DNA of 64,000 nt, from positions 2,617,001 to 2,681,000 of the forward strand of contig JADJXY010000002.1 in NCBI GenBank assembly GCA_016720065.1. The letters run 5' to 3'. This document shows positions 42,233-53,978 of this stretch, piece after piece (within the stretch, counting starts at the first letter, position 1; each line of letters starts with the position of its first letter). Position numbers and translations under genes: made by a program. The notes under the pieces are model-generated. The model worked only from the letters and a program-made list of their open reading frames with translations. It did not search any database and was not told the origin of the DNA. Origin of the DNA: Betaproteobacteria bacterium. GTDB lineage: Bacteria; Pseudomonadota; Gammaproteobacteria; Burkholderiales; Rhodocyclaceae.

Positions 42233-43123
42233 CTACAGATGCTCGAATTCGGCCAGATCGGCGTTGGGGTCGCCGCAGGAGGAACCAAAGGAAATCTTGC
42301 CCGTGCCGCGCAGGAGCATTTCTTCCCGCCGCAGCAGGGTTTCCCTTTCACCGGCGATGGCGACGTAGCTGCCATTGGTGCTCTGATCGACGTAGAAATA
42401 CTTGTCACCGCGCCGCTCGATGCGCGCGTGCTGGCGGGACGATTTGCGGTCCTCGATGATGAGGTCGCAGCTCTGGTCCCGCCCCAGGGTCAGGGCGGGG
42501 TTCTTGTCGTCCAGCAGGTAGGCGCGCCCCCGGTAGCGCACGCAAAGCTTGGTGTTCAGCACGTTGGACACGCGGAGGGAACTGGCCTTCATGGTCAGTT
42601 CCTCGGTCTCGTGCCACAGCACCTCGTAGACGTGCACGCCTTCCGCCTTGCCCTTGACCGAGAGTTGTTCGAGGTCACGGGTCGACTCCCGCAGCAGGGG
42701 AGGAAGTTCAGCGATGGTCTGGGCGCTGGTGAGAATCTGCTCGGCCTTGGCCAGGCCGACGATGCGGGCCGCCGTATTGACGGTGTCGCCGAAGATGTCG
42801 TTGTTATCCTCGATGGCGGCGCCGAAGTGGAAACCGACCCGGATGGTGAGCTTGACGCCGGAAACCGGGGGCAGGTCGCTGACCCGCTGCTGCATTTCGA
42901 CGGCTGCCTGGAAGGCGGCCTCGGCGGTGGCGAAGGTGGCCATGACCTCGTCGCCTATGGTCTTGACCAGACGGCCCTGGAAGCCGTCGATGGCGCGTTC
43001 CATGCGTTTGATGCAGCGGTCCACCGCCCGCAGGGCCTCGCTGTCCCCCAACCGCTCGTACAGCTTGGTGCTGCCGGAAACATCGGCAAAAAGCACTGCA
43101 AGCCTGCGTTCTACGCCCCCCAT
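42233..43123 (-). CDS. Class III nucleotide cyclase with C-terminal FHA domain
   Basis: 296 aa. Residues about 5-175 are a class III adenylate/guanylate cyclase domain: first metal Asp in LAVLFADVSGSTKLYERLG, the second in KTIGDEVMATF, and GDTVNTAARI near the end. Residues about 200-290 are an FHA phosphothreonine-binding domain (LTLGRDQSCDLIIEDRKSS, then RQHARIERR). It is a soluble protein with no membrane anchor. It likely makes a cyclic nucleotide under control of a phosphoprotein; partner kinase unknown. Separated by 66 bp from ttcA on the same strand and closed by its own terminator. Confidence 0.85.
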   Translation of the reverse strand: MGGVERRLAVLFADVSGSTKLYERLGDSEALRAVDRCIKRMERAIDGFQGRLVKTIGDEVMATFATAEAAFQAAVEMQQRVSDLPPVSGVKLTIRVGFHFGAAIEDNNDIFGDTVNTAARIVGLAKAEQILTSAQTIAELPPLLRESTRDLEQLSVKGKAEGVHVYEVLWHETEELTMKASSLRVSNVLNTKLCVRYRGRAYLLDDKNPALTLGRDQSCDLIIEDRKSSRQHARIERRGDKYFYVDQSTNGSYVAIAGERETLLRREEMLLRGTGKISFGSSCGDPNADLAEFEHL

Positions 43124-43189
43124 GATCGCCCCTGTTCCACCACGCTGATTAATCTGGGACCAATGATACCAAAATCGGCAGTTCCACTG

Positions 43190-44053
43190 TCATAGCGACG
43201 CCATCAGGGGGATGGTGCCGCTCATGGGCAGTTCCTCCCGATCGAAGACGATGTCGCCCTCCGCGACCGCATCCCCCACCGCCAGGCCGACGAAATCGAA
43301 CAGATCGCTGTCCGCAAGGTGCGAAGGCACCACATTCTGCATGGCCGTGAAGACGGACTCGGTACGCCCCGGGTAGCGGCGGTCCCAATCCTGCATCATC
43401 TCGCGCACCTTCTGGCGCTGCAGATTGTCCTGGGAGCCGCACAGATTGCAGGGAATGATGGGGAATTCCATGCCGCGGGCGAACTTGGCGATGTCGGCCT
43501 CGGAACAGTAGGCCAGGGGCCGGATCACCACATGGGCCCCGTCGTCGGTCACCAGTTTGGGCGGCATGGCCTTGAGCTTGCCGCCGAAGAGCATGTTGAG
43601 AAAGAGGGTATGGACCATGTCGTCCCGATGGTGGCCCAGGGCGATCTTGTTGGCGCCCAGTTCCTTGGCGGTGCGGTAGATGATGCCCCGGCGCAGGCGG
43701 GAGCAGAGGGAGCAGGTGGTCTTGCCCTCGGGAATCTTCTCCCGCACCACGGAGTAGGTGTCGGCCTCGACGATGCGGTACTCGACGCCGATGGAAGCGA
43801 AATAGCGCGGCAGCACCTCGGCGGGAAAGCCGGGCTGCTTCTGGTCCAGGTTCATGGCCACGAGACGGAACTTGATCGGCGCCCGCTTCTGCAGGGCCAT
43901 GAGCACGTGGAGCAGGGTGTAGGAGTCCTTGCCGCCGGAGACGCAGACCAGGACGGTGTCGCCGTCGGCGATCATGGCGTAGTCGCCGATGGCCTTGCCG
44001 CTGCGGCTTTCGAGGAAGCGGCCCAGTTTCTGGAGGGTATGGGAAGCGTTCAT
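43190..44053 (-). CDS. ttcA: tRNA 2-thiocytidine synthetase TtcA
   Basis: 287 aa. PP-loop CVSGGKDSYTLLHVLM (about 36-51) adenylates tRNA C32; the two CxxC pairs (CSLC and CNLC) hold the iron-sulfur cluster used for thiolation. The start at 44053 overlaps the stop of the pteridine-reductase gene (ATGA). It is the second gene of that pair. Confidence 0.92.
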   Translation of the reverse strand: MNASHTLQKLGRFLESRSGKAIGDYAMIADGDTVLVCVSGGKDSYTLLHVLMALQKRAPIKFRLVAMNLDQKQPGFPAEVLPRYFASIGVEYRIVEADTYSVVREKIPEGKTTCSLCSRLRRGIIYRTAKELGANKIALGHHRDDMVHTLFLNMLFGGKLKAMPPKLVTDDGAHVVIRPLAYCSEADIAKFARGMEFPIIPCNLCGSQDNLQRQKVREMMQDWDRRYPGRTESVFTAMQNVVPSHLADSDLFDFVGLAVGDAVAEGDIVFDREELPMSGTIPLMASL

Positions 44054-44799
44054 GCTGACAGATGGGCGGTACGGCCGCCATCGACGTTGAGAATCTGACC
44101 CGTGACGTAGGGGGCCTCGGCCAGGAGAAAGTGGACCGCGGCGGCGATGTCCTCCGGCCCCCCGGCCCGCTTGAGCAGGGTGTGGCCGACGATGGCAGCC
44201 TGCTCCACCCCCAGGAACTGCCCGTCCTCCGGCCACAGGATGGCGCCCGGCGACACGGCATTGACCCGCACCGGGGCCAGTTCGATGGCCAGCGCCCGGG
44301 TCAGCGCCAGGAGCGCCCCCTTGGCCGCGCAGTAAAGGGGGTAGCCCGCCAGGGGACGCTCGGCGTGGATATCGGTGATATTGACGATGGCGCCGCCGGC
44401 TGCCGCCAAATGGGGCGCCGCCGCCTGGGAGAGAAAGAGGGGGGCCTTGAAGTTGCTGCCCACCAGGTCGTCCCAGGCCGCTTCGTCGATGCTGCCCAGG
44501 GGTGTGGGAAAAAAGCTGGAGGCGTTATTCACCAGGGCGTCGAGGCGCCCGAAACGGGCCGCCACGGCAGCGACGAGTCCCGGCAACAGGGCGGTCCTCG
44601 CCAGGTCGGCCGCGAAAGCGGCCGCGGAATCGGCCCGCAGGGCGTTCAGTTCGGCCACCAGGGCCTCGGCCTCCCCCGCCGCCGAACGGTAGTGCACCGC
44701 CACCTGCGCCCCCGCTCCGTGCAGGCGGCGCGCGATGGCGGCCCCCACGCGTCGCGCCGCGCCGGTGATGAGAATGACCCGTCCGGAAAGATTTCCCAT
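44050..44799 (-). CDS. Pteridine reductase, SDR family (FolM-like)
   Basis: 249 aa short-chain dehydrogenase. The NADP site VILITGAARRVGAAIARRLH has the Arg expected for NADPH. NNASSFFPTPLG, the catalytic Tyr-Lys in YPLYCAAKGAL and VNAVSPGAILWPE are typical of bacterial pteridine reductases that reduce dihydropteridines or dihydrofolate. The start at 44799 was chosen at the onset of the conserved fold. It is coupled to ttcA by ATGA, an arrangement common in betaproteobacteria. Confidence 0.85.
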   Translation of the reverse strand: MGNLSGRVILITGAARRVGAAIARRLHGAGAQVAVHYRSAAGEAEALVAELNALRADSAAAFAADLARTALLPGLVAAVAARFGRLDALVNNASSFFPTPLGSIDEAAWDDLVGSNFKAPLFLSQAAAPHLAAAGGAIVNITDIHAERPLAGYPLYCAAKGALLALTRALAIELAPVRVNAVSPGAILWPEDGQFLGVEQAAIVGHTLLKRAGGPEDIAAAVHFLLAEAPYVTGQILNVDGGRTAHLSA

Positions 44800-44860
44800 G
44801 GGGCCGCAGTGTACCGCCAAGGGCGCCCCGGCGGGGCGCACCGCGAGGAACACCTCCCTC

Positions 44861-47599
<2,739 letters not shown>

Positions 47600-47694
47600 C
47601 AGTGCCAGCGACGCACGGCGTCCGTTCGCCCGGCGCAGCAGAGGGGGCGCCGGGTTCCCGAAATGCCGATCGAAGAAGCGAAGTCAGTGCCCAC

Positions 47695-48837
47695 TCAGCG
47701 TTCGCCCAGGTAGGTGATGGTCATGGTCTGGTTGTGTAGCTTGCACGAGGAACCCGGGGTGAAGGGACTGATCTCGCCATAGGAATAGAAGCCCGACAGC
47801 ACGGCCTGGTGGCCGAAGACCGCGCTGACCGCCTCGACTTCCTCGTCCACCCGGCTGCCCATGACCAGCTTGCGGCCCACGCAACTCACCAGGATGGCGA
47901 GACCGGCACCGTTGGCGGTGAGCATGTCGTGGGCCGCCTCGGCCGCGGCCTCGGCACCGCCCACCAGCTTATCGGTGGTGGCGTGCATCAGTTTCAGATA
48001 ACCCGCGGGGTCGATTTCGCCGGCCAGGGTGAGGCTCCCGGCTGCCTCGTCGATGCCCAGGATGGTGCGGATGAGCCCCACCGCGTCGTGATTGGCGCCC
48101 AGCATGGCAAAGGGAAAAAGAAGCCCGGAGGCCGGCAGATCCCGCGCATGGGCACCCAGGTAGCGCCGGTAGACCTCCAGGGCCGGTTCTCCGTCCAGTT
48201 CGTAGAGCACGTTGCCGACCGCCCGCGTCACCTTGCGCGGCGGGCCGAAGGCTTCCCAGCCGCCGAAGGAGCCGTGGGCGAAGCGCAGACCCTCGCCGCA
48301 CAGGCCCACGGCAACCACCGCCCGGGGTCCGACCCCCCCTTCCCCCAGGACGAAGGTCTGGCGGAAGGCCCCGCCGTCCCCGGCCAGACCGCCGGTGATG
48401 GGAAGACCGCCGCCGAGAAGGCTGCTCATGCCATCCACCAGGGCGCTGCCATTGACCTGAACCCCGGGGCCGAAGACGAGGACCGCCTTCAGCTCCGGAT
48501 CCAGCAACTGGCGGGCCAGGCGCTCCCCGGCGGCGAAGGAATCCTCCATGCCCCGCAACTCCGTCCGCCCCCGGGTCAGACGTGTTTTCTCCAGCCGCAG
48601 GCCGGTAAAGCTGCAACTGCCATCGTCCACGCCTTTTGCGGTGATTTCCCCGGCCGTCGAGCATCCCAGGCAGGCGGCCTCCGGGAAGGCAAGCGCGAGC
48701 TTGCCTCCCAGATCGGTCTGGTCGAAATACTCGGCCGCACCGAAAACGAGAATCAAATCGGGCCGGACCGACTGCAGTTCGGCGATGGCAGCGGCGGCAC
48801 CCGCGGGCGTGCGCGCGACGGTCTGTACGATGTGCAT
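47695..48837 (-). CDS. FIST-domain sensory protein
   Basis: 380 aa. FIST_N region (about 5-190: DLILVFGAAEYFDQTDL, CLGCSTAGEITAKGV, VNGSALVDGMSSLLGGGLPI, TGGLAGDGGAF) and FIST_C region (about 210-360, ending VLSGFYSYGEISPFTPGSSC). FIST proteins are stand-alone small-molecule sensors (amino acids are proposed) usually paired with signalling proteins, as here with the hybrid kinase. GGAGGGAA precedes ATG 48837; the frame further upstream is Arg/Gly-rich and was rejected. It is divergent from the methyltransferase gene. Confidence 0.85.
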   Translation of the reverse strand: MHIVQTVARTPAGAAAAIAELQSVRPDLILVFGAAEYFDQTDLGGKLALAFPEAACLGCSTAGEITAKGVDDGSCSFTGLRLEKTRLTRGRTELRGMEDSFAAGERLARQLLDPELKAVLVFGPGVQVNGSALVDGMSSLLGGGLPITGGLAGDGGAFRQTFVLGEGGVGPRAVVAVGLCGEGLRFAHGSFGGWEAFGPPRKVTRAVGNVLYELDGEPALEVYRRYLGAHARDLPASGLLFPFAMLGANHDAVGLIRTILGIDEAAGSLTLAGEIDPAGYLKLMHATTDKLVGGAEAAAEAAHDMLTANGAGLAILVSCVGRKLVMGSRVDEEVEAVSAVFGHQAVLSGFYSYGEISPFTPGSSCKLHNQTMTITYLGER

Positions 48838-48969
48838 GGAAATTCCCTCCAGCAGGGGGCCTCGGGAACCCGGCCTCCAGCGTCCGGTGGAAAAATAGCA
48901 CAAGCGCGGCCGGCCGGGTCGCCCGAGGATCGGGGCGGGGGGTAGAATCCCGCGTTTTCGCCTCCCGCC

Positions 48970-50124
48970 ATGGCCCTCCCTGCTCCCTCCGAAGACGCCC
49001 TGGCCCACAGCCGGCGCCTGCGCGACCACCTGTGGGAACGCATCGCCGCGGCCGGCGGCTGGATCTCCTTCGCCGAATTCATGGCGACCGCCCTCTACGC
49101 GCCCGGCTTGGGCTACTACGCCGCCGGCGCGCGTAAGTTCGGCGCGGCGGGGGACTTCGTCACCGCGCCGGAGATGACCCCCCTCTTCGGCCGCGCCCTC
49201 GCCGCCCAGGCGACCCAGGTGATGGCGGCCAGCGCCCCTGCCATCCTGGAAGTCGGCGCCGGCTCCGGGCGTCTGGCGGCGGACCTCCTTCTCGCCCTCG
49301 CCGCAAGGGACACGCTGCCCGAGCGCTACGCCATCCTCGACCTGTCGGCCGACCTGCGGGAACGGCAGCGCCAGACCCTGGCCGCCTCCTGCCCCGCCCT
49401 GCTGCCCCGGGTGGAATGGCTGGATCGTCTGCCCGAGCGCTTTGCGGGGCTCGTCCTGGGCAATGAATTGCTCGATGCCATGCCGGTTCATCTGCTGGTC
49501 TGGCAGGGCGGCGAGGCCCTGGAGCAGGGCGTGCGGCGGGAAGGCGAAGGCTTCGCCTGGGCGAACCGCCCCCTGCCGGCGTGCTTGACCGCTGCTGCCG
49601 GTGCGCTGGAGCGGGACTTCGCCCCCAGGGACGGCTATCTGGCCGAAGTCGGCCTTGCCGCGCAGGCCTGGGCCGCTGCCTGGGGCGACATTCTTGAGTC
49701 AGGCACCGTCCTGCTCATCGATTACGGTTTCCCGCGCCGCGAGTTCTACCACCCGCAGCGCGGCGGCGGCACCCTCATGTGCCACTACCGCCACCACGCC
49801 CACGGCGATCCCTTCTGGCTACCGGGCTTGCAGGACATCACCGCCCATGTCGAATTCACCGCCGTGGCCGCGGCCGCCCATGGTGCCGGACTGGAACTGC
49901 AGGGCTACACCAGCCAGGGGCAGTTCCTTCTCAATTGCGGCATCCTGGACCAGCTCGCCTGCCTGCCGGCCACATCGGCCGATTACATCCGGGGGGCCGG
50001 GGCGGTCAATAAACTCATCCTGCCCCACGAAATGGGCGAACTCTTCAAGGTCATCGCCTTTGGCCGCGGCGACGGCCCCGGGCTCCTGGGCTTTCGCCGC
50101 GGTGACCAGAGCCACCGCCTGTAA
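48970..50124 (+). CDS. SAM-dependent methyltransferase, MidA/NDUFAF7 family
   Basis: 384 aa. The N-terminal YAPGLGYYAAGARKFGAAGD and FVTAPEMTPLFG, the SAM-binding loop ILEVGAGSGRLAADLL, and LGNELLDAMPVHLL are signatures of COG1565/NDUFAF7 proteins, which in mitochondria methylate an arginine of a complex I subunit. A bacterial target is not established. It lies near the pteridine reductase and ttcA genes, as in related genomes, but here the FIST and hybrid-kinase genes lie between. The 342 bp after its stop hold a MITE. Confidence 0.85.
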   Translation: MALPAPSEDALAHSRRLRDHLWERIAAAGGWISFAEFMATALYAPGLGYYAAGARKFGAAGDFVTAPEMTPLFGRALAAQATQVMAASAPAILEVGAGSGRLAADLLLALAARDTLPERYAILDLSADLRERQRQTLAASCPALLPRVEWLDRLPERFAGLVLGNELLDAMPVHLLVWQGGEALEQGVRREGEGFAWANRPLPACLTAAAGALERDFAPRDGYLAEVGLAAQAWAAAWGDILESGTVLLIDYGFPRREFYHPQRGGGTLMCHYRHHAHGDPFWLPGLQDITAHVEFTAVAAAAHGAGLELQGYTSQGQFLLNCGILDQLACLPATSADYIRGAGAVNKLILPHEMGELFKVIAFGRGDGPGLLGFRRGDQSHRL

Positions 50125-50220
50125 GGCAGGGGCGCCGCAACACCCTTTCTCCCCGCCCCCCGTGCTGCGGGCAGGCCGCGATCAGAGCCGGTGAATTTCG
50201 GGCGCGCCCGAAATTTTCAA

Positions 50221-50455
50221 CCTAGAAACCTCAGTTGGACGAGTCCGTTGGTGCGTTCGGGCGGGTGTCTGGCGCGAAGCGACGACGCGGCAGGCTGATG
50301 CCTGCAAGGAGGAGAGACAAAGCCAGGTGCCCGCCCGGATGCGCCAGCGGCGCTCGTGGCAATGCCGCCCAACGGGTGTGTGATTCGGTGGGGCGCGGAG
50401 ATCCAGGACACAATGCATTCCGGCGTTCGACAAGCGGTCAACTGAGGTTTCTAGG
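50221..50455. mobile_element. MITE, long form (235 bp)
   Basis: Perfect 17-bp terminal inverted repeats, CCTAGAAACCTCAGTTG at the left and its complement at the right, flanked by the 5-bp duplication TTCAA (50216-50220 and 50456-50460). There is no transposase. Its interior aligns with the shorter element at 52497-52640 in the opposite orientation, with about 90 extra bp. It lies between the stops of the MidA-like gene and the convergent hypothetical gene, ending 11 bp from the latter's stop. Confidence 0.85.
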
Positions 50456-50466
50456 TTCAAAGCTGC

Positions 50467-51435
50467 TCAGCGCCGACAGAGCAGCGGAAAACGGCTGGGC
50501 TGGCCGAGCACCAGGTGGCCGAATTCGTCCATGAGTTCCTGATCGATGCTGGCCGGATCGACGCGATAGGTGTAGTTCCCCAGACGCTCCAGGTTGCGGC
50601 ACTCCAGGCGGATGGCTGCCGCCTCGTAGTCGGCCCGCCAACGAGCGCTGACGCTGAATTCGGAATCGATGTCGAAATCGGCAAACAAAAGCTGGCGACG
50701 CTGGTTGTGGCGTTCGTTCATGCGGAAGCGCAGGCCGAAATCGAAAATCTGCTTGCGGAAGCGGTCGGCGGCCGCCGCGTCGAACTGGACGGACAAACGC
50801 CGGGGCGAGGCCACCTGGAAGGAAAAGCTGACCATTTCGATGAGGGCGCCGGCGCTCTGGGACTGGGTGCGGTAATCGGCAAAGCCTTCCTGCCAGACCA
50901 GATTCTTCATGACCACCCGGGGGGAGATTTCATAGGATCGTTCCAGGGTGGGACGCAGGATGTTGAGTTGCTGCACCAGTTCGTGGAGATAGAGGAAGAC
51001 CTGGCGCAGGCGCTTGTCGAGCAGTTCATTGGCCTGATTGCGCTCGACTGCCTCCTGGCTTTGCTGCTGCTGGCGTTCGCGGGCCTGCACACGCAATTCC
51101 TGCAAAAAGCCGCTGCGGGCCACGACGCCGGAATCCCCCCGTGCCTGGTGCGACGATCCCCGGGGCCGGGGAACCGACTGCGGCCGCTCGGCCTCTTCCG
51201 GTGCCAGCTTGGGAAAAACCACGCCGGTCTCGATGAGCCCCGCCGGTTTGACGGGGCGCTCCTCGCTGCGCAGCTTGCGCTCCGCCAGATCGAGGTCGAA
51301 GGAATCGATGTCGCGCAGCAAGTCTTCGGCCATGGCCTCCCATTCGGCCTGATCCCGGGTGTGACCGTCGCGCTTCAATCGGATCGCCTCGCCGATGGCG
51401 GCTTCGAGGCTGGACTTGTCTTGCGGGCCTGCCAT
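50467..51435 (-). CDS. Conserved hypothetical protein
   Basis: 322 aa. The N-terminal part is helical and charged (MAGPQDKSSLEAAIGEAIRL ... LLRDIDSFDLDLAERKLRSE). It is followed by a Gln-rich helical segment (about 135-190) and a more ordered C-terminal domain (KNLVWQEGFADYRTQSQSAG ... RVDPASIDQELMDEFGHLVL). There is no signal peptide or transmembrane helix. The start MAGPQDK at 51435 has GGGAAAG upstream; a longer frame exists but would overlap the promoter of the divergent gene. I do not recognise the family and assign no function. Confidence 0.65.
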   Translation of the reverse strand: MAGPQDKSSLEAAIGEAIRLKRDGHTRDQAEWEAMAEDLLRDIDSFDLDLAERKLRSEERPVKPAGLIETGVVFPKLAPEEAERPQSVPRPRGSSHQARGDSGVVARSGFLQELRVQARERQQQQSQEAVERNQANELLDKRLRQVFLYLHELVQQLNILRPTLERSYEISPRVVMKNLVWQEGFADYRTQSQSAGALIEMVSFSFQVASPRRLSVQFDAAAADRFRKQIFDFGLRFRMNERHNQRRQLLFADFDIDSEFSVSARWRADYEAAAIRLECRNLERLGNYTYRVDPASIDQELMDEFGHLVLGQPSRFPLLCRR

Positions 51436-51499
51436 TGCTTTCCCAAGGTCGTGAACTACACTAACGGTATCCGCGTTTCTCCAGGCAATCAAGCTCACC

Positions 51500-51697
51500 A
51501 TGGACCTCTCCGGCATAGGCAGTCTGAGTACCGCGCTCTCGGCCACCCGAGACGGCGACGGCGTGGCCCTCGCAACCCTCAAGAAAACCCTGGAGCTTCA
51601 GGAGCGCACCGCGCAGCAGTTGATCGAGGCCTTGCCGGAGCCCGCCGCACCCAACAACCCGGCGCACTTGGGGAATGCCGTCGACGTCAAGGCTTGA
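51500..51697 (+). CDS. Small YjfB-type putative motility protein
   Basis: 65 aa. The whole length fits the YjfB-like family annotated as putative motility proteins: MDLSGIGSLSTALSATRDGD, then LATLKKTLELQERTAQQLIEAL. It is a cytoplasmic helical peptide; the role is not established. Its stop overlaps the stop of the convergent hydrolase gene by 11 bp. Confidence 0.7.
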   Translation: MDLSGIGSLSTALSATRDGDGVALATLKKTLELQERTAQQLIEALPEPAAPNNPAHLGNAVDVKA

Positions 51698-52496
51698 GCG
51701 TATCGAGCCAGGTCTTCAGCGCGGCCGCCACCAGCGGCCATTCTTTTTCGTGGGTCACGGCGTGGCCCATGCCGCGGAAAATGTGGCACGGCAATTGGTA
51801 GGTGTGCGCCGTGCTCTGCACCAGAAAGGCCGGCACCAGGACGTCTTTTTCCGCCCCCAGGATGAGCATGGGCGGGCGCGCCATGGTGGATAGGCTGGGC
51901 AGGTTGAACATGGACATGTCCCACAGCGCCCGGTGAGACTCCCGCTGCATCTTGCCCAGCCAGTTGAGCAGCATGTCGTCGGCCACCTCCCCGGCGAACA
52001 GGGCCTCGCGCAGGACGAGGGTGTCGGTGTGGTTGCCGCCCAGGATGCGATTGAGTTCCATGAACAGGTCGGGCTTGGAGAGGCACAGGTGGAACTGCGC
52101 CGCCACCAGGCCCTGGGGCGGCACCGAGCAGACCAGGGCCACCCCGGCTGCCGAACGCCGCTCCAGATATTTCTGGGCCACGAATCCCCCCATGGAATGA
52201 CCGATGAGGACGGCGTCGCCGCCCAGTCCATCAACGATGGTCTCGACGTCCTCCACGTAGTCGGCGACGGAGTGCCAGTCGATGGCGTCGTGCCCCTCGC
52301 TGCCGCCGTGGCCGCGCAGGGAGACGGCATGGCCGGCGTAGCCCGCCTCGGCCAGGGCCGGAAGCAGGGTGTCGATCCACATCCAGCCGCCGGCAAAGGC
52401 GCCGTGGATGAAGACCAGGGGCGGCGCCCCCTTGCGGGGCCGGGACGGATGGCAGGAATGCACTTCCAGGCCGGTGACGCGCTGGGTTTGGATCAT
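51687..52496 (-). CDS. Alpha/beta-hydrolase
   Basis: 269 aa. LVFIHGAFAGGWMWIDTLLP is the oxyanion-hole region, the nucleophile elbow is VLIGHSMGGFVAQ (Ser near 98), and the C-terminal His is in FRGMGHAVTHE. It resembles esterases or carboxylases of the hydrolase_6 type; the substrate is unknown. Its ATG at 52496 lies inside the left copy of the 5-bp duplication of the adjacent MITE. Before that insertion the ATG overlapped the cca stop as ATGA, so it was the second gene of a coupled pair. Confidence 0.85.
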   Translation of the reverse strand: MIQTQRVTGLEVHSCHPSRPRKGAPPLVFIHGAFAGGWMWIDTLLPALAEAGYAGHAVSLRGHGGSEGHDAIDWHSVADYVEDVETIVDGLGGDAVLIGHSMGGFVAQKYLERRSAAGVALVCSVPPQGLVAAQFHLCLSKPDLFMELNRILGGNHTDTLVLREALFAGEVADDMLLNWLGKMQRESHRALWDMSMFNLPSLSTMARPPMLILGAEKDVLVPAFLVQSTAHTYQLPCHIFRGMGHAVTHEKEWPLVAAALKTWLDTLKP

Positions 52497-52640
52497 CCTA
52501 GAAACCTCAGTTGACCGCTTGTTGATACCCGGAATGCCCTGTGCACTGGACCTCTACGCCACTCCGAACCGCCCACCCCTCGGGCGGCATCGCTACGAGC
52601 CCGGTGGCGTATCCGGGCTCGTCCAACTGAGGTTTCTAGG
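52497..52640. mobile_element. MITE, short form (144 bp) inserted in a stop/start overlap
   Basis: The same perfect 17-bp ends as the 50-kb element (CCTAGAAACCTCAGTTG and its complement) and the 5-bp duplication ATCAT at 52492-52496 and 52641-52645. On the gene strand the duplicated ATGAT supplies the TGA of cca at one side and the ATG of the hydrolase gene at the other. The internal part is a deletion derivative of the 235-bp element. Non-coding. Confidence 0.9.
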
Positions 52641-52641
52641 A

Positions 52642-53874
52642 TCATGACGGGTCTTTCTCGCCGGGAAAAAGGGCGTGCTTGACCGCCGCCACCCGGGCGG
52701 CGTGGATGAGTTCCGCAATGCGCGCGGGTTCCGCGCACTTGCCGGCGATGGCCCCGCCATCCACCTGACTGGCCGCCGCCAGGGCGGCGCGGAACAGGGT
52801 GGGCGGGGTGTAGGGGGCGTTCTCGTGTCCCAGGCGCCCGATGAAATCGGCGTGGCACACGGCAAGGAGTTCCTCGAAGCGGCCGGGCCTTCGCAGGGCA
52901 TCGGTCTGCTCCAGCAGGCGCACCACGGTGGCCGGCCGCAGGGTTTCGCCGCGGTGGATGTCGCCGTGCCAGCGGGCGGCGAGCAAGGCCAGATCGCGGC
53001 AGTCGTTGGGCACCTTCAGGCGCTGGCAGAGCGTGCACACCCGGTCGACACTGCGGGCTTCGTGGCCGTGGTGCTTCGGCAACAGTTCGGCCGGCGTGGC
53101 GGCCTTGCCCAGGTCGTGGGTGAGGGCGGCGAAGCGCACGGCGAGACCGTGCCCCAGGCGCGCGGCGGCGTCGATGACCATCAGGGTATGGACGCCACAG
53201 TCCACCTCGGGGTGGAAATCGGCCCGCTGCGGTACGCCGAACAGGGCATCGACCTCGGGCAGCAGGCGGGCCAGGGCGCCGCACTGGCGCAGCACTTCCA
53301 GCATGCGTGCCGGGCGGTCTTCCTGGAGTCCCTTGGCGATTTCCTGCCACACCCGCTCGGGGACCAGATGGTCCACCTCGCCGGCATCGACCATGCTGCG
53401 GGCCAGGGCCAGGGTTTCCAGGGCCACGCTGAAATCGGCGTAGCGGGCGGCAAAGCGGGCCAGCCGCAGGATGCGCACCGGGTCTTCGGCAAAGGCCGGC
53501 CCCACATGGCGCAGGACCCGGGCTGCGAGGTCGGCCCGGCCGCCGTAGGGATCCACCAGGGTGCCGTCTTCGGCCTGAGCCATGGCGTTGAGGGTCAGGT
53601 CGCGGCGGGCGAGGTCTTCCTCCAGGGTGACTTCGGGGGCCGCGTGGAAGACGAAGCCGTGATAGCCGGGGGCCGTCTTTCTTTCGGTCCGCGCCAGGGC
53701 GTACTCCTCCCGGGTCTCGGGATGCAGAAAGACGGGAAAGTCACGCCCTACGGGAAGAAAGCCCCGGGCCAGCAGTTCCTCCGGGGTCGCCCCGACCACC
53801 ACCCAGTCCCGGTCCATCACCGGCCGGCCGAGCAGCGCGTCACGGACGGCGCCGCCGACGATGTAGGTTTTCAT
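52642..53874 (-). CDS. cca: Multifunctional CCA tRNA nucleotidyltransferase
   Basis: 410 aa. MKTYIVGGAVRDALLGRPVM, then DRDWVVVGATPEE, is the class II nucleotidyltransferase core with the DxD pair. RRDLTLNAMAQ and EDPVRILRLARFAARY are the CCA-adding motifs. A C-terminal HD region (about 225-330: VDCGVHTLMVIDAAARLGHG and ALTHDLGKAATP) gives the 2',3'-cyclic phosphodiesterase and phosphatase activities of bacterial Cca. It repairs tRNA 3' ends. The stop TGA is inside the right copy of the MITE target duplication. Confidence 0.93.
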   Translation of the reverse strand: MKTYIVGGAVRDALLGRPVMDRDWVVVGATPEELLARGFLPVGRDFPVFLHPETREEYALARTERKTAPGYHGFVFHAAPEVTLEEDLARRDLTLNAMAQAEDGTLVDPYGGRADLAARVLRHVGPAFAEDPVRILRLARFAARYADFSVALETLALARSMVDAGEVDHLVPERVWQEIAKGLQEDRPARMLEVLRQCGALARLLPEVDALFGVPQRADFHPEVDCGVHTLMVIDAAARLGHGLAVRFAALTHDLGKAATPAELLPKHHGHEARSVDRVCTLCQRLKVPNDCRDLALLAARWHGDIHRGETLRPATVVRLLEQTDALRRPGRFEELLAVCHADFIGRLGHENAPYTPPTLFRAALAAASQVDGGAIAGKCAEPARIAELIHAARVAAVKHALFPGEKDPS

Positions 53875-53978
53875 CGGCGGCCTGACGTCAGTGCCGCATC
53901 ATGCGTGACGGGAAGACGAGCCGCAGACAGGGCGAACTGCACGGCAGAGCGATGTCGACAAGGTCACGGATGGGGCGA

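Noticed and set aside
52369..52647. An open frame running through the 52-kb MITE, similar to a frame in the 50-kb MITE (LETSVDRL...)
   Set aside because: Similarity follows from DNA identity of the elements without indels. The frames start in different flanking genes antisense to them, so I do not call a MITE-encoded protein.
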